Positions 49,865 to 62,940 of a stretch of 64,000 bases of DNA are shown piece after piece. Position 1 is the stretch's first letter; each line of letters begins with the position of its first letter. The position numbers and the translations under genes are program-made. This stretch comes from Sva-07 sp963707515 (GTDB taxonomy: Bacteria; Actinomycetota; Acidimicrobiia; Acidimicrobiales; Ilumatobacteraceae): positions 186,001 through 250,000 of the forward strand of contig CAVPQI010000001.1 in NCBI GenBank assembly GCA_963707515.1. Direction: 5' to 3'. The notes beneath the pieces are model-generated. The model had not been told where the DNA came from, did no database searches, and saw only the letters and a program-made list of their open reading frames with translations.

Positions 49865-51253
49865 ATGACCTCGATCGACACGATCCCCGATCTCGTCGCG
49901 GCCGTGCGCGATGGACAACGCGCCGGCGTGCTCGCCGCCGTCGATGCCCGCATCGCCCAGTTGCGGCGCGTGCGGACGATGGTCACCGAGCAGCAGGAAC
50001 GCTTCCTCGACGCGCTCGCCGCCGACGTCGGCAAGCCGCGCATCGAGGGCTACTCGACCGAGATCGCGTTCACCCTCAACGAGATCGATCACGTGATCCG
50101 GCACCTCCCGGCGTGGACGAAGCCGTCGCGTGTCAAGGTGCCGCTGACGTTCCGGCCGGGCAAGGCGAGCCTCGTCGCCGAGCCGCTCGGGACCGTCTGC
50201 ATCATCGCCCCGTGGAACTATCCGGTGCAGCTGCTGCTGACGCCGCTCGTCGCCGCGCTGGCTGCCGGCAACACCGCCGTGCTCAAGCCCTCCGAGGTCA
50301 CCCCGACCGTCGCCGCCCTGTTCGACGAGCTCGTGCCGACGTACCTCGATCCGCGCGCCGTGGCGGTCGTCACCGGCGGCGTCGCCGAGACGACTGCGCT
50401 GCTCGAACAGCGCTTCGACCACATCTTCTACACGGGCAACGGAACGGTGGGCCGTGTGGTGATGCGTGCCGCCGCCGAGCACCTGACGCCGGTGACGTTG
50501 GAGCTGGGCGGCAAGAGCCCGGCGATCGTCGCCGCCGACGCGCGCCTCGACGTTGCCGGCCGGCGGATCGCCTGGGCGAAGTTCCTCAACGCCGGCCAGA
50601 CCTGTGTGGCACCGGACTACGTGCTCGTCGAACGCGGCGCCGAGGAACAACTGGTGACGGCGATCACCGATGCGATCGGTGCGTTCTACGGGCCCGACCC
50701 GCAGCAGTCGAACGACTACGCCCGCATCGTCAACGAGCGCCATCACGACCGTCTCACGGCGTTGCTCGCCGCAGGCGGGTACGAGGCGACGGTGATCGGT
50801 GGCGACGGTGAGCGCGGCGACCGCTACCTCGCCCCGACGGTCGTCACGGGCGTCGAACCCGACGCCGCACTGATGGCCGAGGAGATCTTCGGACCGATCC
50901 TGCCGGTGATCGCCGTCGACGACATCGACGAGGCGATCCGCTTCGTCAACGATCGCGACAAGCCGCTGGCTCTCTATGCGTTCAGCGAGAACAACGCCCT
51001 GCTCGAACACGTCGTCGCCAACACGTCGGCGGGTGGGGTGACCCTCAACCACGCCATCATGCACCTCGCCGTACCGGAGCTGCCGTTCGGCGGTGTCGGA
51101 CCGAGCGGCATGGGCGCCTATCACGGCAAGTCCGGCTTCGACACGTTCAGCCACCACAAGGCGGTGCTGACCAAGCCGGCGTGGCCGGATCCGGCGCTGA
51201 TCTATCCGCCGTACAGCAAGCTCAAGCAGCGGCTGATCCGGCGGTTCATGTAG
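49865..51253 (+). CDS. Aldehyde dehydrogenase, class 3-like
   Basis: This intact 462-residue enzyme starts MTSIDTIPDLVAAVRDGQRA. NAD(P)-binding and active-site motifs: IIAPWNYPVQLLLTPLVAAL, VLKPSEVTPTVAALFDELVP, FYTGNGTVGRVVMRAAAEHL, VTLELGGKSPAIVAADA (the general-base Glu) and FLNAGQTCVAPDYVLVERG (the nucleophile Cys). Its length and C-terminal LPFGGVGPSGMGAYHGKSGF match the class 3 group acting on medium/long-chain or aromatic aldehydes. The C-terminal basic tail (KLKQRLIRRFM) may contact membranes. Confidence 0.88.
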   Translation: MTSIDTIPDLVAAVRDGQRAGVLAAVDARIAQLRRVRTMVTEQQERFLDALAADVGKPRIEGYSTEIAFTLNEIDHVIRHLPAWTKPSRVKVPLTFRPGKASLVAEPLGTVCIIAPWNYPVQLLLTPLVAALAAGNTAVLKPSEVTPTVAALFDELVPTYLDPRAVAVVTGGVAETTALLEQRFDHIFYTGNGTVGRVVMRAAAEHLTPVTLELGGKSPAIVAADARLDVAGRRIAWAKFLNAGQTCVAPDYVLVERGAEEQLVTAITDAIGAFYGPDPQQSNDYARIVNERHHDRLTALLAAGGYEATVIGGDGERGDRYLAPTVVTGVEPDAALMAEEIFGPILPVIAVDDIDEAIRFVNDRDKPLALYAFSENNALLEHVVANTSAGGVTLNHAIMHLAVPELPFGGVGPSGMGAYHGKSGFDTFSHHKAVLTKPAWPDPALIYPPYSKLKQRLIRRFM

Positions 51254-51283
51254 CTCGCCGTCCGACGTGCTGGCGCGGCGCGC

Positions 51284-52192
51284 TCAGAGGGCGCGCCACA
51301 CCGGAGCGCCGGGATCGCCGCGCCAGTGGTGCAGCCGCCGCTGTGCTTCATCGGCGGCGACGGGGTCCGTGCGGCCGGCGCGAACGCGCAGCAGCGTCGC
51401 CGCCACCAGTCGCAGCTCGGCCAACGCCTCGGCAACGGGGTCACCCCGGAAGGATCGCCCGTAGCCGGCGGCGAACGTCTCGTACTCCCCCGGCGCGCCG
51501 CCCCAGCGTGACGCCCAGGTCATCATCGGGGCGTGGTCCCACGCCGCAGGCGCCCAGCACAGGAGGTCCCAGTCGATGAGGATCGGGCCGTCGGCGGTCA
51601 TCACGACGTTGCCGGGATGGATGTCGCCGTGGCACGTCACCCGCTGCTCGGTGGCCTCCCATCCCCGGTTGGCCTCGATCGCCCGCCGCAGCCCGTCGGC
51701 GGCGGCATCGTCGAGGTCACCGGCAGTCTCGGCGAACAGCGCGTCGAGGTCCCACCACGGGAAGCTCTCGGGGCGCGGGAGCGGCACGGCGCTCGGCAAC
51801 CACTGCACCTCGAGGTCGTGGAACCGGCGGACCATGGCGCCCACCGCGTGCCAGGCGATCGGCTCCCCCGACGGCACCAGACGCTCCCACGCCGTGGCCG
51901 CCAGGGCACCGTCGATCACCGGATCACCGCCGTGCGGGGCCGGGACGCGGATGCTGTTGGCAGCGAGGTACCGGGCGAGGTCGATCGACGCGGCGGGATT
52001 TGCCGACGGCTCGCCGACGCGGATGATCGTCGAGCCCGACTCGTAGATGGCGTTCATCCCGACCCGCAGACGCGTCGGCGGATCCGGGAGATGCCACTGC
52101 GCTGCGGCGCGGCGGGCCAACTCGTCGGCGGCTTCGAGATCACCGACCGGATGGTCGACGAACGCCCGCGCCGTCGGCGCGGGACCCGTCAT
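51284..52192 (-). CDS. Phosphotransferase enzyme family (APH) protein
   Basis: ATG 52192 overlaps the stop of the small membrane-protein gene (ATGA). The 302-residue protein has AIYESGSTIIRVGEPSANPA (nucleotide-binding strand with Arg in place of the usual Lys), RVTCHGDIHPGNVVM (the Brenner HGD motif) and GPILIDWDLLCWAPAAWDHA (metal Asp). It is an aminoglycoside-phosphotransferase-fold enzyme of unknown substrate, shorter and distinct from the phosphotransferase at 19696-20727. It is the last gene of the coupled minus-strand run from the Nudix gene. Confidence 0.78.
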   Translation of the reverse strand: MTGPAPTARAFVDHPVGDLEAADELARRAAAQWHLPDPPTRLRVGMNAIYESGSTIIRVGEPSANPAASIDLARYLAANSIRVPAPHGGDPVIDGALAATAWERLVPSGEPIAWHAVGAMVRRFHDLEVQWLPSAVPLPRPESFPWWDLDALFAETAGDLDDAAADGLRRAIEANRGWEATEQRVTCHGDIHPGNVVMTADGPILIDWDLLCWAPAAWDHAPMMTWASRWGGAPGEYETFAAGYGRSFRGDPVAEALAELRLVAATLLRVRAGRTDPVAADEAQRRLHHWRGDPGAPVWRAL

Positions 52193-52533
52193 CGCCGCTG
52201 ATCGCGGTCGCGCATGACGATCACCCGGCCGCTGTCGACCGGGACACCGTCGACGAACACCTGGTCGCCGGGTGCGACGTGCTCGTCGAGCGACGTCAGC
52301 CGACCCTCGCGCCGGGCTCGGAGTTCGTCCTCGGTGTGGCGCATCACCTGGCGGCCCTCGCGGATCGCGTCGACGACGTCGCGTGAGCGCTGCTTGACGG
52401 TGCTCGCCGCCGACCGGGCGACGTTCGCCGGTGCCAGCTGCTCGGCGGTCTGGCGAACCTTGCGCTTGGCGTATCCCGCGGAGGCGACACCGGCGACCAA
52501 CCCTCCGGCGAACCAGGTGACCCGTCGCATCAT
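52189..52533 (-). CDS. Small protein with N-terminal membrane segment
   Basis: The 114-residue protein MMRRVTWFAGGLVAGVASAG starts with a short Gly/Ala-rich hydrophobic segment, then a basic amphipathic helix (YAKRKVRQTAEQLAPANVAR, SRDVVDAIREGRQVMRHTED). Its tail has a HVAPGDQVFVDGVPVDSGRV strand. Placement next to the DUF948-like gene suggests both are membrane-associated partners. Start 52533 overlaps the DUF948 stop (ATGA). No known catalytic motif. Confidence 0.6.
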   Translation of the reverse strand: MMRRVTWFAGGLVAGVASAGYAKRKVRQTAEQLAPANVARSAASTVKQRSRDVVDAIREGRQVMRHTEDELRARREGRLTSLDEHVAPGDQVFVDGVPVDSGRVIVMRDRDQRR

Positions 52534-53003
52534 GCCCGCTTCCTCCGTCGGGGTTCGACGTCGTCGCCGACGTCGAGGGCGCGACGACGCGCCTCCAGCG
52601 CCGGCGTGGCCTGCGGGCCGACCGACGAGCTCGCCGGCGCACCACGCAGTCGCGACCACGTGCGCGAGGTCCCGCGGACGAGCCCTGCAGCCTTGATCGC
52701 CGGGGTCGAGAACGTCGTCCGAGCGACACGACCGCCGACGGCGTCGCCGATCGCCTCGGCCGAGCCGAGGACATGGTCGAAGCGTTCGAGATCCGCCCGG
52801 GCTTCGAGCACGGCGGCGCGGGCCTCGTCGGTCGTGACGAGCAGTTCGCGGATCAGTGGGGTCGTCTCGGCGCGCAGGTCGTCGACCTCGGCGCGCACTG
52901 CTCTGAGCGCGTCGAGCACTCGCACGAGCACGACGATCAGGGCGGCGAAGCCGATCGAGCAGAGCACCGCGGCGACGACGAGCACCAACTCGCCGGCGGT
53001 CAC
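52530..53003 (-). CDS. DUF948-like membrane protein
   Basis: The 157-residue protein MTAGELVLVVAAVLCSIGFA has one N-terminal membrane helix (LVVAAVLCSIGFAALIVVLV) followed by a long coiled coil (VLDALRAVRAEVDDLRAETT, DEARAAVLEARADLERFDHV) and a disordered basic tail. This is the DUF948 layout, a family linked by name only to general stress and methyl-accepting-like proteins. Its start is next to the rarA stop. Overlap with both neighbours indicates co-translation. Confidence 0.65.
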   Translation of the reverse strand: MTAGELVLVVAAVLCSIGFAALIVVLVRVLDALRAVRAEVDDLRAETTPLIRELLVTTDEARAAVLEARADLERFDHVLGSAEAIGDAVGGRVARTTFSTPAIKAAGLVRGTSRTWSRLRGAPASSSVGPQATPALEARRRALDVGDDVEPRRRKRA

Positions 53004-54298
53004 GACTGCTCCTCCGGCTGCCGCTGCCGCTGCAGCCGTTCGGCGATCATCGCCTCGGCTCCGTGGTCACTGGGCTCGTACCAGTGACGGTCGACCAGCT
53101 CGTCGGGCAGGTACTGCTGATCGACGGCGCCGGAGGCATGATCGTGAGGATAGTCGTAGCCCACCCCGTGGCCGAGCGACGCCGCACCCTGGTAGTGCGA
53201 GTCACGGAGGTGAGCGGGAACCTCACCGAGGGCGCCATTGCGGACGTCCTCACGCGCCGACCAGATGGCCAGCGCCGACCGGTTGCTCTTCGGGGCGGTG
53301 GCCAGGTGGATGACCGCTTGCGACAGGTTGAGTTGAGCCTCGGGCAGGCCGACGTGCTCGAGGGCGTGGGCGGCGGCGACCGCCGTCGTCAACGCCGACG
53401 GATCGGCCTGTCCGACGTCCTCGGAGGCGAAGATGATCATTCGGCGGACGATGAACCTGGCGTCCTCACCCGCTTCGAGCATCCGCGCCAGCCAGTACAC
53501 CGCGGCGTCGGGATCCGAGCCGCGCATCGACTTGATGAAGGCACTGATGACGTCGTAATGGTCGTCGCGGCCGTAGCGCAGGGCGCTCGTGCCGAGCGCT
53601 GCCTCCACGTGCTCGAGTTCGACGTGGCGGTAGCCGGCGAGCGCACAGGCGACCTCGAGCGCCGTGAGCACCTGCCGCCCATCACCCCCGGCTCGGTCGA
53701 CGAGCAGGTCGATCGCCTCGTCGTCGGCTGTCGCGCCCTCCGCCTGCAGACCGCGCGCGACCAGAGCGGCGATGTCCTGGCGCGACAGCGGCTCGAGCCG
53801 GAACAGTGTCGAGCGACTGCGCAACGGGGCATTGACCTCGAAGAACGGGTTCTCCGTCGTCGCCCCGATCAGCGTCAAGGTCCCGTCCTCGACGGCCGGC
53901 AGCAGCGCGTCCTGCTGCGACTTCGAGAAGCGGTGGATCTCGTCGAGGAACAGAATCGTTCCCTGTCCACGCTCACCGAGCCGCTGTCGCGCTCGCTCGA
54001 TGGTCTCGCGTACGTCCTTGACGCCGGCGTTGACCGCCGACAACTGCTCGAAGGCACTGTCGGTGCTCCCGGCCACGGCGAGCGCCAGCGTGGTCTTGCC
54101 GGTGCCCGGCGGTCCCCACAGCAGGGCCGACGTCAGGCGGTCCGATTCGACGAGCACCCGCAACGGGCGCCCGGGACCGACGAGGTGCTCCTGGCCGACG
54201 ACGTCGTCGATGGTCCGCGGTCGCAGCCGGGCGGCGAGCGGCGCGCGCGTCCGTCGGACCTCCTCGGCGGCGGCAGCGAAGAGGTCGTCGCCGCTCAC
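53000..54298 (-). CDS. rarA: Replication-associated recombination protein A (MgsA)
   Basis: GTG 54298 overlaps the Nudix stop (GTGA) and gives 432 residues, VSGDDLFAAAAEEVRRTRAP. The clamp-loader-like AAA+ motifs are LLWGPPGTGKTTLALAVAGS (Walker A), ILFLDEIHRFSKSQQDALLP (Walker B) and LIGATTENPFFEVNAPLRSR (sensor 1). The C-terminal tetramerisation domain with YDVISAFIKSMRGSDPDAAV is diagnostic for RarA/WRNIP1, which acts at stalled replication forks. An in-frame upstream extension is Arg-rich and rejected. Intact. Confidence 0.92.
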   Translation of the reverse strand: MSGDDLFAAAAEEVRRTRAPLAARLRPRTIDDVVGQEHLVGPGRPLRVLVESDRLTSALLWGPPGTGKTTLALAVAGSTDSAFEQLSAVNAGVKDVRETIERARQRLGERGQGTILFLDEIHRFSKSQQDALLPAVEDGTLTLIGATTENPFFEVNAPLRSRSTLFRLEPLSRQDIAALVARGLQAEGATADDEAIDLLVDRAGGDGRQVLTALEVACALAGYRHVELEHVEAALGTSALRYGRDDHYDVISAFIKSMRGSDPDAAVYWLARMLEAGEDARFIVRRMIIFASEDVGQADPSALTTAVAAAHALEHVGLPEAQLNLSQAVIHLATAPKSNRSALAIWSAREDVRNGALGEVPAHLRDSHYQGAASLGHGVGYDYPHDHASGAVDQQYLPDELVDRHWYEPSDHGAEAMIAERLQRQRQPEEQS

Positions 54299-54741
54299 GT
54301 CGCGACGCCGTCCGCCAGCACCGTCCGATACGCGTCGCGCCGGAAGTCGACGACGTGGTCGAGCAGCCATGCCCGGTCGACCCACTTCCAGTCGACGAAC
54401 TCGACCTCATCCGGCGTCGGCACGGCGTCGTCGTCCTTGACGCGGAACGTGAACCAGCGCTGCACCTGACCGAGCCGTCGGCCGTCGCGGCGCACGCTCT
54501 CGGGCAATTCGTATGCCACCCATTCGGGGTATTCAGCGATCAGATCGACGTCTCGTTCGTCGAGGCCGGTCTCCTCACGCAGCTCGCGCCAGGCGGTCTG
54601 CCGAGGCTCCTCCCCGACGTCGATGCCGCCCTGTGGGAGTTGCCAGGCCCCCGGGACGTCGCTGCGCTCGAACACCAGGTAGTCGCCGCGCGAGTTCGTC
54701 ACCACGGCGACCACACCGGCACGGAAGTTGGCAGTCGCCAT
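54295..54741 (-). CDS. Nudix hydrolase, RppH-like
   Basis: ATG 54741 starts MATANFRAGVVAVVTNSRGD. The Nudix box GGIDVGEEPRQTAWRELREE (then TGL) is canonical, preceded by WQLPQGG as in RppH-type RNA pyrophosphohydrolases. WVAYELPESVRRDGRRLGQV and RWFTFRVKDDD further support it. The 148-residue enzyme would hydrolyse a nucleoside diphosphate-linked substrate, possibly mRNA 5'-triphosphate ends. It is upstream of and coupled to rarA. Confidence 0.83.
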   Translation of the reverse strand: MATANFRAGVVAVVTNSRGDYLVFERSDVPGAWQLPQGGIDVGEEPRQTAWRELREETGLDERDVDLIAEYPEWVAYELPESVRRDGRRLGQVQRWFTFRVKDDDAVPTPDEVEFVDWKWVDRAWLLDHVVDFRRDAYRTVLADGVAT

Positions 54742-54796
54742 CGTGGCGATGGTACCGGTCGTCACGAGCAGCCGTCCGGCCGACGGCGGCGGTGAC

Positions 54797-56056
54797 TCAG
54801 CGACCGAGCCCGCGCAGGCGGGACTCGACGTCGGCGAAGTCCGGGTCCACCTCGGCCACCTGGCCGAACCATCGGCGAGCACTGATCGGGTCGCCGACGC
54901 GGTCGTACAGGTCGCCGACCACGTACCACTGCCGCAGGTTCAGGTCGCGGACGACCTTCGGGCGCTTGGTCGCCGGCTCCATCACCTCGAGCGCCTGGCG
55001 GAGCTCGCCGCGATCAGCGAGGGAACCGGCGACGACGATCCGTCCCTCGGCCATCACCTCGTGATTCGGTGATGCGGCCTTGATCTCCGCCCACACCCGG
55101 TCGACCGCCGCCCAACGACGCTGGGCTCGGTAGCAGTCAGCGATCACCGGGAGCATCGCCGGTTCCGGATGCAGGTCCTGGGCTGCCTCGAGCGCCTTGG
55201 CGGCCTGTTTGAAACGGCCGAGGCGGTAGCTGGACAACCCCACGATCTCGTGGGCGGCAGCGATCGAGGGCGCCTCCTTGGCGATCGAGGCGGCGATGCG
55301 GCCGGCCTCCTGGAAGCGCTCGCGGTCGAGCGCCTCCGACGCCTGAGCAAGCCGCTCGGCGAGCCGGGCGCCACGCTGCTTACCGAGCACCTCGGTGAGC
55401 TCGGTGGTGACTTCGGGGTCGAGCGGTCGAGGTGTCCGCCGCTTCGGTGCGGCATCGGTGGCCTCTGCACGGCGGACCGCGCCGGACGCGGCGCGACGGA
55501 CCGAGCCCTCGTCGATCCACTGCTCGGTCTCGCGGGCTTCGATCTTCTCTCGTTCGAGTGCGGGGTCGCGGGGCGCGCGAGGCGCCCGGCGGGCCTTGAC
55601 CTCGAGGGCGCGCCGTTCGGCCTCCGTCTTCGGCGGACCGGGGCGACGACCGGCCGCTGCGCCTCGCCCCGAGCTCGCACGCCCGGAACCATCGCCGCTG
55701 CGGCCACGTCCCCCGACCGGCCGGCCACGGCTGTCGCTGCTGCGACCCCGGCTGTCGCCGCTCCCGCCGCGACTGTCGCCGCTACCACCCCGGCTATCGC
55801 CGCTACGACCCCGGCTGTCGCCGCTGCGGCCACGGCTGTCACTGCTGCGGCCTCGAGCGTCACTGCTCCCGCTGCGGCTGCTGCCGTCGGCCGAGCGTGA
55901 ACGCCCGTCGCTGCTCCGACGCGGGCCGTCACCGGTACCGGAACGTGAGCTCGCCCCGCCGCGCGGTCCGCCCGGACCGCCCGTACCACGGGGGCCACGC
56001 TGGCCCCTCGAGTCGCCGTCGCGGCGCGGTGGACGGGAGGACGAGCCGGAGGACAT
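54797..56056 (-). CDS. TPR protein with long Gly/Ser/Arg-rich repeat region
   Basis: ATG 56056 gives 419 residues. Residues 1-140 are disordered with heptad-like repeats (SGDSRGRSGDSRGRSGDSRG, with SRGGSGD and SRGRSSD variants). A basic linker (TEAERRALEVKARRAPRAPR) follows, then an all-helical part with tetratricopeptide-like pairs: RFQEAGRIAASIAKEAPSIA, HEIVGLSSYRLGRFKQAAKA, ADCYRAQRRWAAVDRVWAEI and VGDLYDRVGDPISARRWFGQ. The RG-rich half suggests RNA binding, the TPR half protein contacts. The function is unknown. It lies between the rrn terminator and the Nudix gene. Confidence 0.7.
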   Translation of the reverse strand: MSSGSSSRPPRRDGDSRGQRGPRGTGGPGGPRGGASSRSGTGDGPRRSSDGRSRSADGSSRSGSSDARGRSSDSRGRSGDSRGRSGDSRGGSGDSRGGSGDSRGRSSDSRGRPVGGRGRSGDGSGRASSGRGAAAGRRPGPPKTEAERRALEVKARRAPRAPRDPALEREKIEARETEQWIDEGSVRRAASGAVRRAEATDAAPKRRTPRPLDPEVTTELTEVLGKQRGARLAERLAQASEALDRERFQEAGRIAASIAKEAPSIAAAHEIVGLSSYRLGRFKQAAKALEAAQDLHPEPAMLPVIADCYRAQRRWAAVDRVWAEIKAASPNHEVMAEGRIVVAGSLADRGELRQALEVMEPATKRPKVVRDLNLRQWYVVGDLYDRVGDPISARRWFGQVAEVDPDFADVESRLRGLGR

Positions 56057-56100
56057 GGCGAACCATGCTACGGCGCGCCCGGCCAACTGGGCCGAAAACG

Positions 56101-56143
56101 CGAAGAACGCACCGCCGGCAATATCCGGGCGGTGCGTTCTTCG
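56101..56143 (-). terminator. rrn operon terminator
   Basis: CGAAGAACGCACCGCC (56101-56116) and its exact complement (56128-56143) form a 16-bp stem with an 11-base loop, just past the 5S 3' end on the minus strand. The minus-strand sequence continues CGTTTTCGGCC, a short T-run. It also overlaps the upstream region of the TPR gene. Confidence 0.82.
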
Positions 56144-56151
56144 ATCGAAAT

Positions 56152-56267
<116 letters not shown>

Positions 56268-56300
56268 TCAGTTGTCAATGAGGGTTCTCCTCAAGGACTC

Positions 56301-56316
56301 CAGAGCAAGCACGAGC
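56301..56316 (-). other. 3' arm of the pre-23S processing stem
   Basis: The minus strand reads GCTCGTGCTTGCTCTG, an exact 16-base complement of the segment at 59432-59447 in the 16S-23S spacer. Paired, they bring the ends of 23S together as the expected RNase III substrate. The rest of the 23S-5S spacer (56268-56324) shows nothing else. Confidence 0.72.
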
Positions 56317-56324
56317 GTGTTCAA

Positions 56325-61220
<4,896 letters not shown>

Positions 61221-61630
61221 AAACGTGGCCAGCTCTCCGACGCACCGAAGTGCGAGTTTCGAGCCGGCAACGATAGTCAGCGAGCGCTCCGTCCGAGTCG
61301 GGAAAGACTCATGTGGACGAAACGTCCTTGCTGTAGGCCACCTCGAGGTACAAATCCCGAGGCGACCGTTGTAACCATGGTTGCTGCCACCAGGGTAGGT
61401 GACAGCAGAAATTGACAAGCAGTTCAGCATCCCATCCGAGGATGGGCGACGAACTGCCCGCACTGGCGTTCTGTCTTCTCTTCCGTTTTCAAGGAGCCGA
61501 AGCTCTGGCACGCACCGTTCCGGTGAGTTTCACCGGCTGGCGTTGGTGCCAAGTTGCCGTTTCGGAGGCGCTAGGCGCTCCTTGCGGCGGAGATAAAAGA
61601 TAGCACCGTGACAGCCGGTTGCAACCCGAC
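61221..61630 (-). promoter_or_regulatory. rrn leader and promoter region
   Basis: This 410-base stretch between tyrS and 16S holds no protein gene. Right after the tyrS stop, the minus strand shows TTGCAA (61619-61624), 16 bases, then TATCTT (61597-61602), a plausible sigma-70 type promoter for the rrn operon. A second weaker candidate is TTGTCA and TACCCT with 15-base spacing near 61393-61418. A CTCCTTGAAAACGGAAGAGA box lies near 61473-61497. Confidence 0.5.
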
Positions 61631-62914
61631 CTACGAAAATACTTCGACGAGATGGTGCGACTTCTTGCCCTTGCGCAGCAGGAGGTACCTCCCGTGCAGC
61701 ATCGGGACGGTCGACAAGGTGGCGTCGTCGCCGAGCTGCGTGCCGTTCGCGTAGAAGGCTCGCTGGGCGAGCGAGCGCCGTGCGTCGCCGTTCGACGACG
61801 CCAGCCCGGCAGCGACGAACACGGCGATCGGGTCGTCGAGATCGCCCAGCGCCATCGACGACGAGGGGATCTCCCCCGCCAACATCGCCAGCGCTTCGGG
61901 CGATGCCGCCGAGGGATCGCTCTTGAACAACAAGTCGGCCGCCTCGGCAGCAGCGACCGCCGCCGGCGCCCCGTGCACGAGCGCCGTCATCTCGTCGGCC
62001 AGCGCCCGTTGGGCGTGGCGCAGCTGCGGTGCGGCCTCGTGTTCGGCGAGCACGTCACGGAGCTGCTCCACCGGTTGCAATGAGAACGTCAGCAGCTGCG
62101 AGGCGATGACGTCATCGGGGATCTGGATCCAGTGCTGGCGGAACTGGTACGGGCTCGTGCGATCCGGGTCGAGCCACACCCGCGCACCGGTGGTCTTGCC
62201 GAGCTTGCTGCCGTCGGCGGCAGTGAGCAGCGGCCACGAGAAGGCGTGCACGTGGTCGCCGGTGCGCCGACGGATCAGGTCGACACCGCCGACGATGTTC
62301 CCCCACTGGTCCGATCCGCCGATCTGGATCGAACAGCCGAGGTGCTCGTAGAGCCACAGGTAGTCGTTGGCCTGCAACAGCATGTAGCTGAACTCGGTGA
62401 ACGAGATGCCGTGTTCGGAGTTGATCCGCATCTTGATGCTCTCGCGGGCCAACATCTGGTTGACCGTGACGTGCTTGCCGACGTCGCGCAGGAACTCGAG
62501 GACCGTGATCGGCTGGGTCCAGTCGCGGTTGTCGACCAGCTCGCCGCCGGCGTCGAGGTCGATGATGCGACTGATCTGCGCCTTGATCGACGCCACGTTG
62601 TGGTTCAGCGTCTCGTCGTCGAGCAGGTTGCGCTCCTCGGAGCGGCCACTCGGATCGCCGATCATGCCGGTCGCCCCACCGGCCAAGGCGACCGGACGGT
62701 GTCCGGCGTCTTGGAACCGTCGCAGCATCACCAGCCCGATCAGGTTGCCGACGTGGAGGCTGTCGGCGGTCGGATCGCATCCGTAGTAGATGCCGACCGG
62801 GCCCGCAGCCACCGCCTCACGGAGGCGCTGGCGATCCGTGGAATCGTGGATCAGACCGCGTGCTTCGAGGTCGGCGATCAGGTCGACGGTGGGGCGGGTG
62901 AGCGCGTCAGCCAT
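61631..62914 (-). CDS. tyrS: Tyrosyl-tRNA synthetase
   Basis: ATG 62914 (MADALTRPTVDLIADLEARG) encodes 427 residues. This class I synthetase has the HIGH-type motif YYGCDPTADSLHVGNLIGLV and the KMSKS equivalent DGSKLGKTTG, with the tyrosine pocket QIGGSDQWGNIVGGVDLIRR. The C-terminal S4-like RNA-binding domain reads VFVAAGLASSNGDARRSLAQ and RYLLLRKGKKSHHLVEVFS. It charges tRNA-Tyr. An upstream in-frame extension rich in Cys-Arg-Pro repeats is an artefact of the opposite-strand repeats of the next gene. The gene is immediately upstream of the rrn promoter. Confidence 0.93.
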   Translation of the reverse strand: MADALTRPTVDLIADLEARGLIHDSTDRQRLREAVAAGPVGIYYGCDPTADSLHVGNLIGLVMLRRFQDAGHRPVALAGGATGMIGDPSGRSEERNLLDDETLNHNVASIKAQISRIIDLDAGGELVDNRDWTQPITVLEFLRDVGKHVTVNQMLARESIKMRINSEHGISFTEFSYMLLQANDYLWLYEHLGCSIQIGGSDQWGNIVGGVDLIRRRTGDHVHAFSWPLLTAADGSKLGKTTGARVWLDPDRTSPYQFRQHWIQIPDDVIASQLLTFSLQPVEQLRDVLAEHEAAPQLRHAQRALADEMTALVHGAPAAVAAAEAADLLFKSDPSAASPEALAMLAGEIPSSSMALGDLDDPIAVFVAAGLASSNGDARRSLAQRAFYANGTQLGDDATLSTVPMLHGRYLLLRKGKKSHHLVEVFS

Positions 62915-62940
62915 ACGCGGGTCAAGGGTACTGTCGCCCC

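Noticed and set aside
49772..51157. 461-codon minus-strand open frame
   Set aside because: Antisense to the aldehyde dehydrogenase gene, which carries the catalytic Cys and Glu motifs.
53063..54469. 468-codon open frame on the plus strand
   Set aside because: Antisense to rarA; residue composition is that of a reverse-complement frame.
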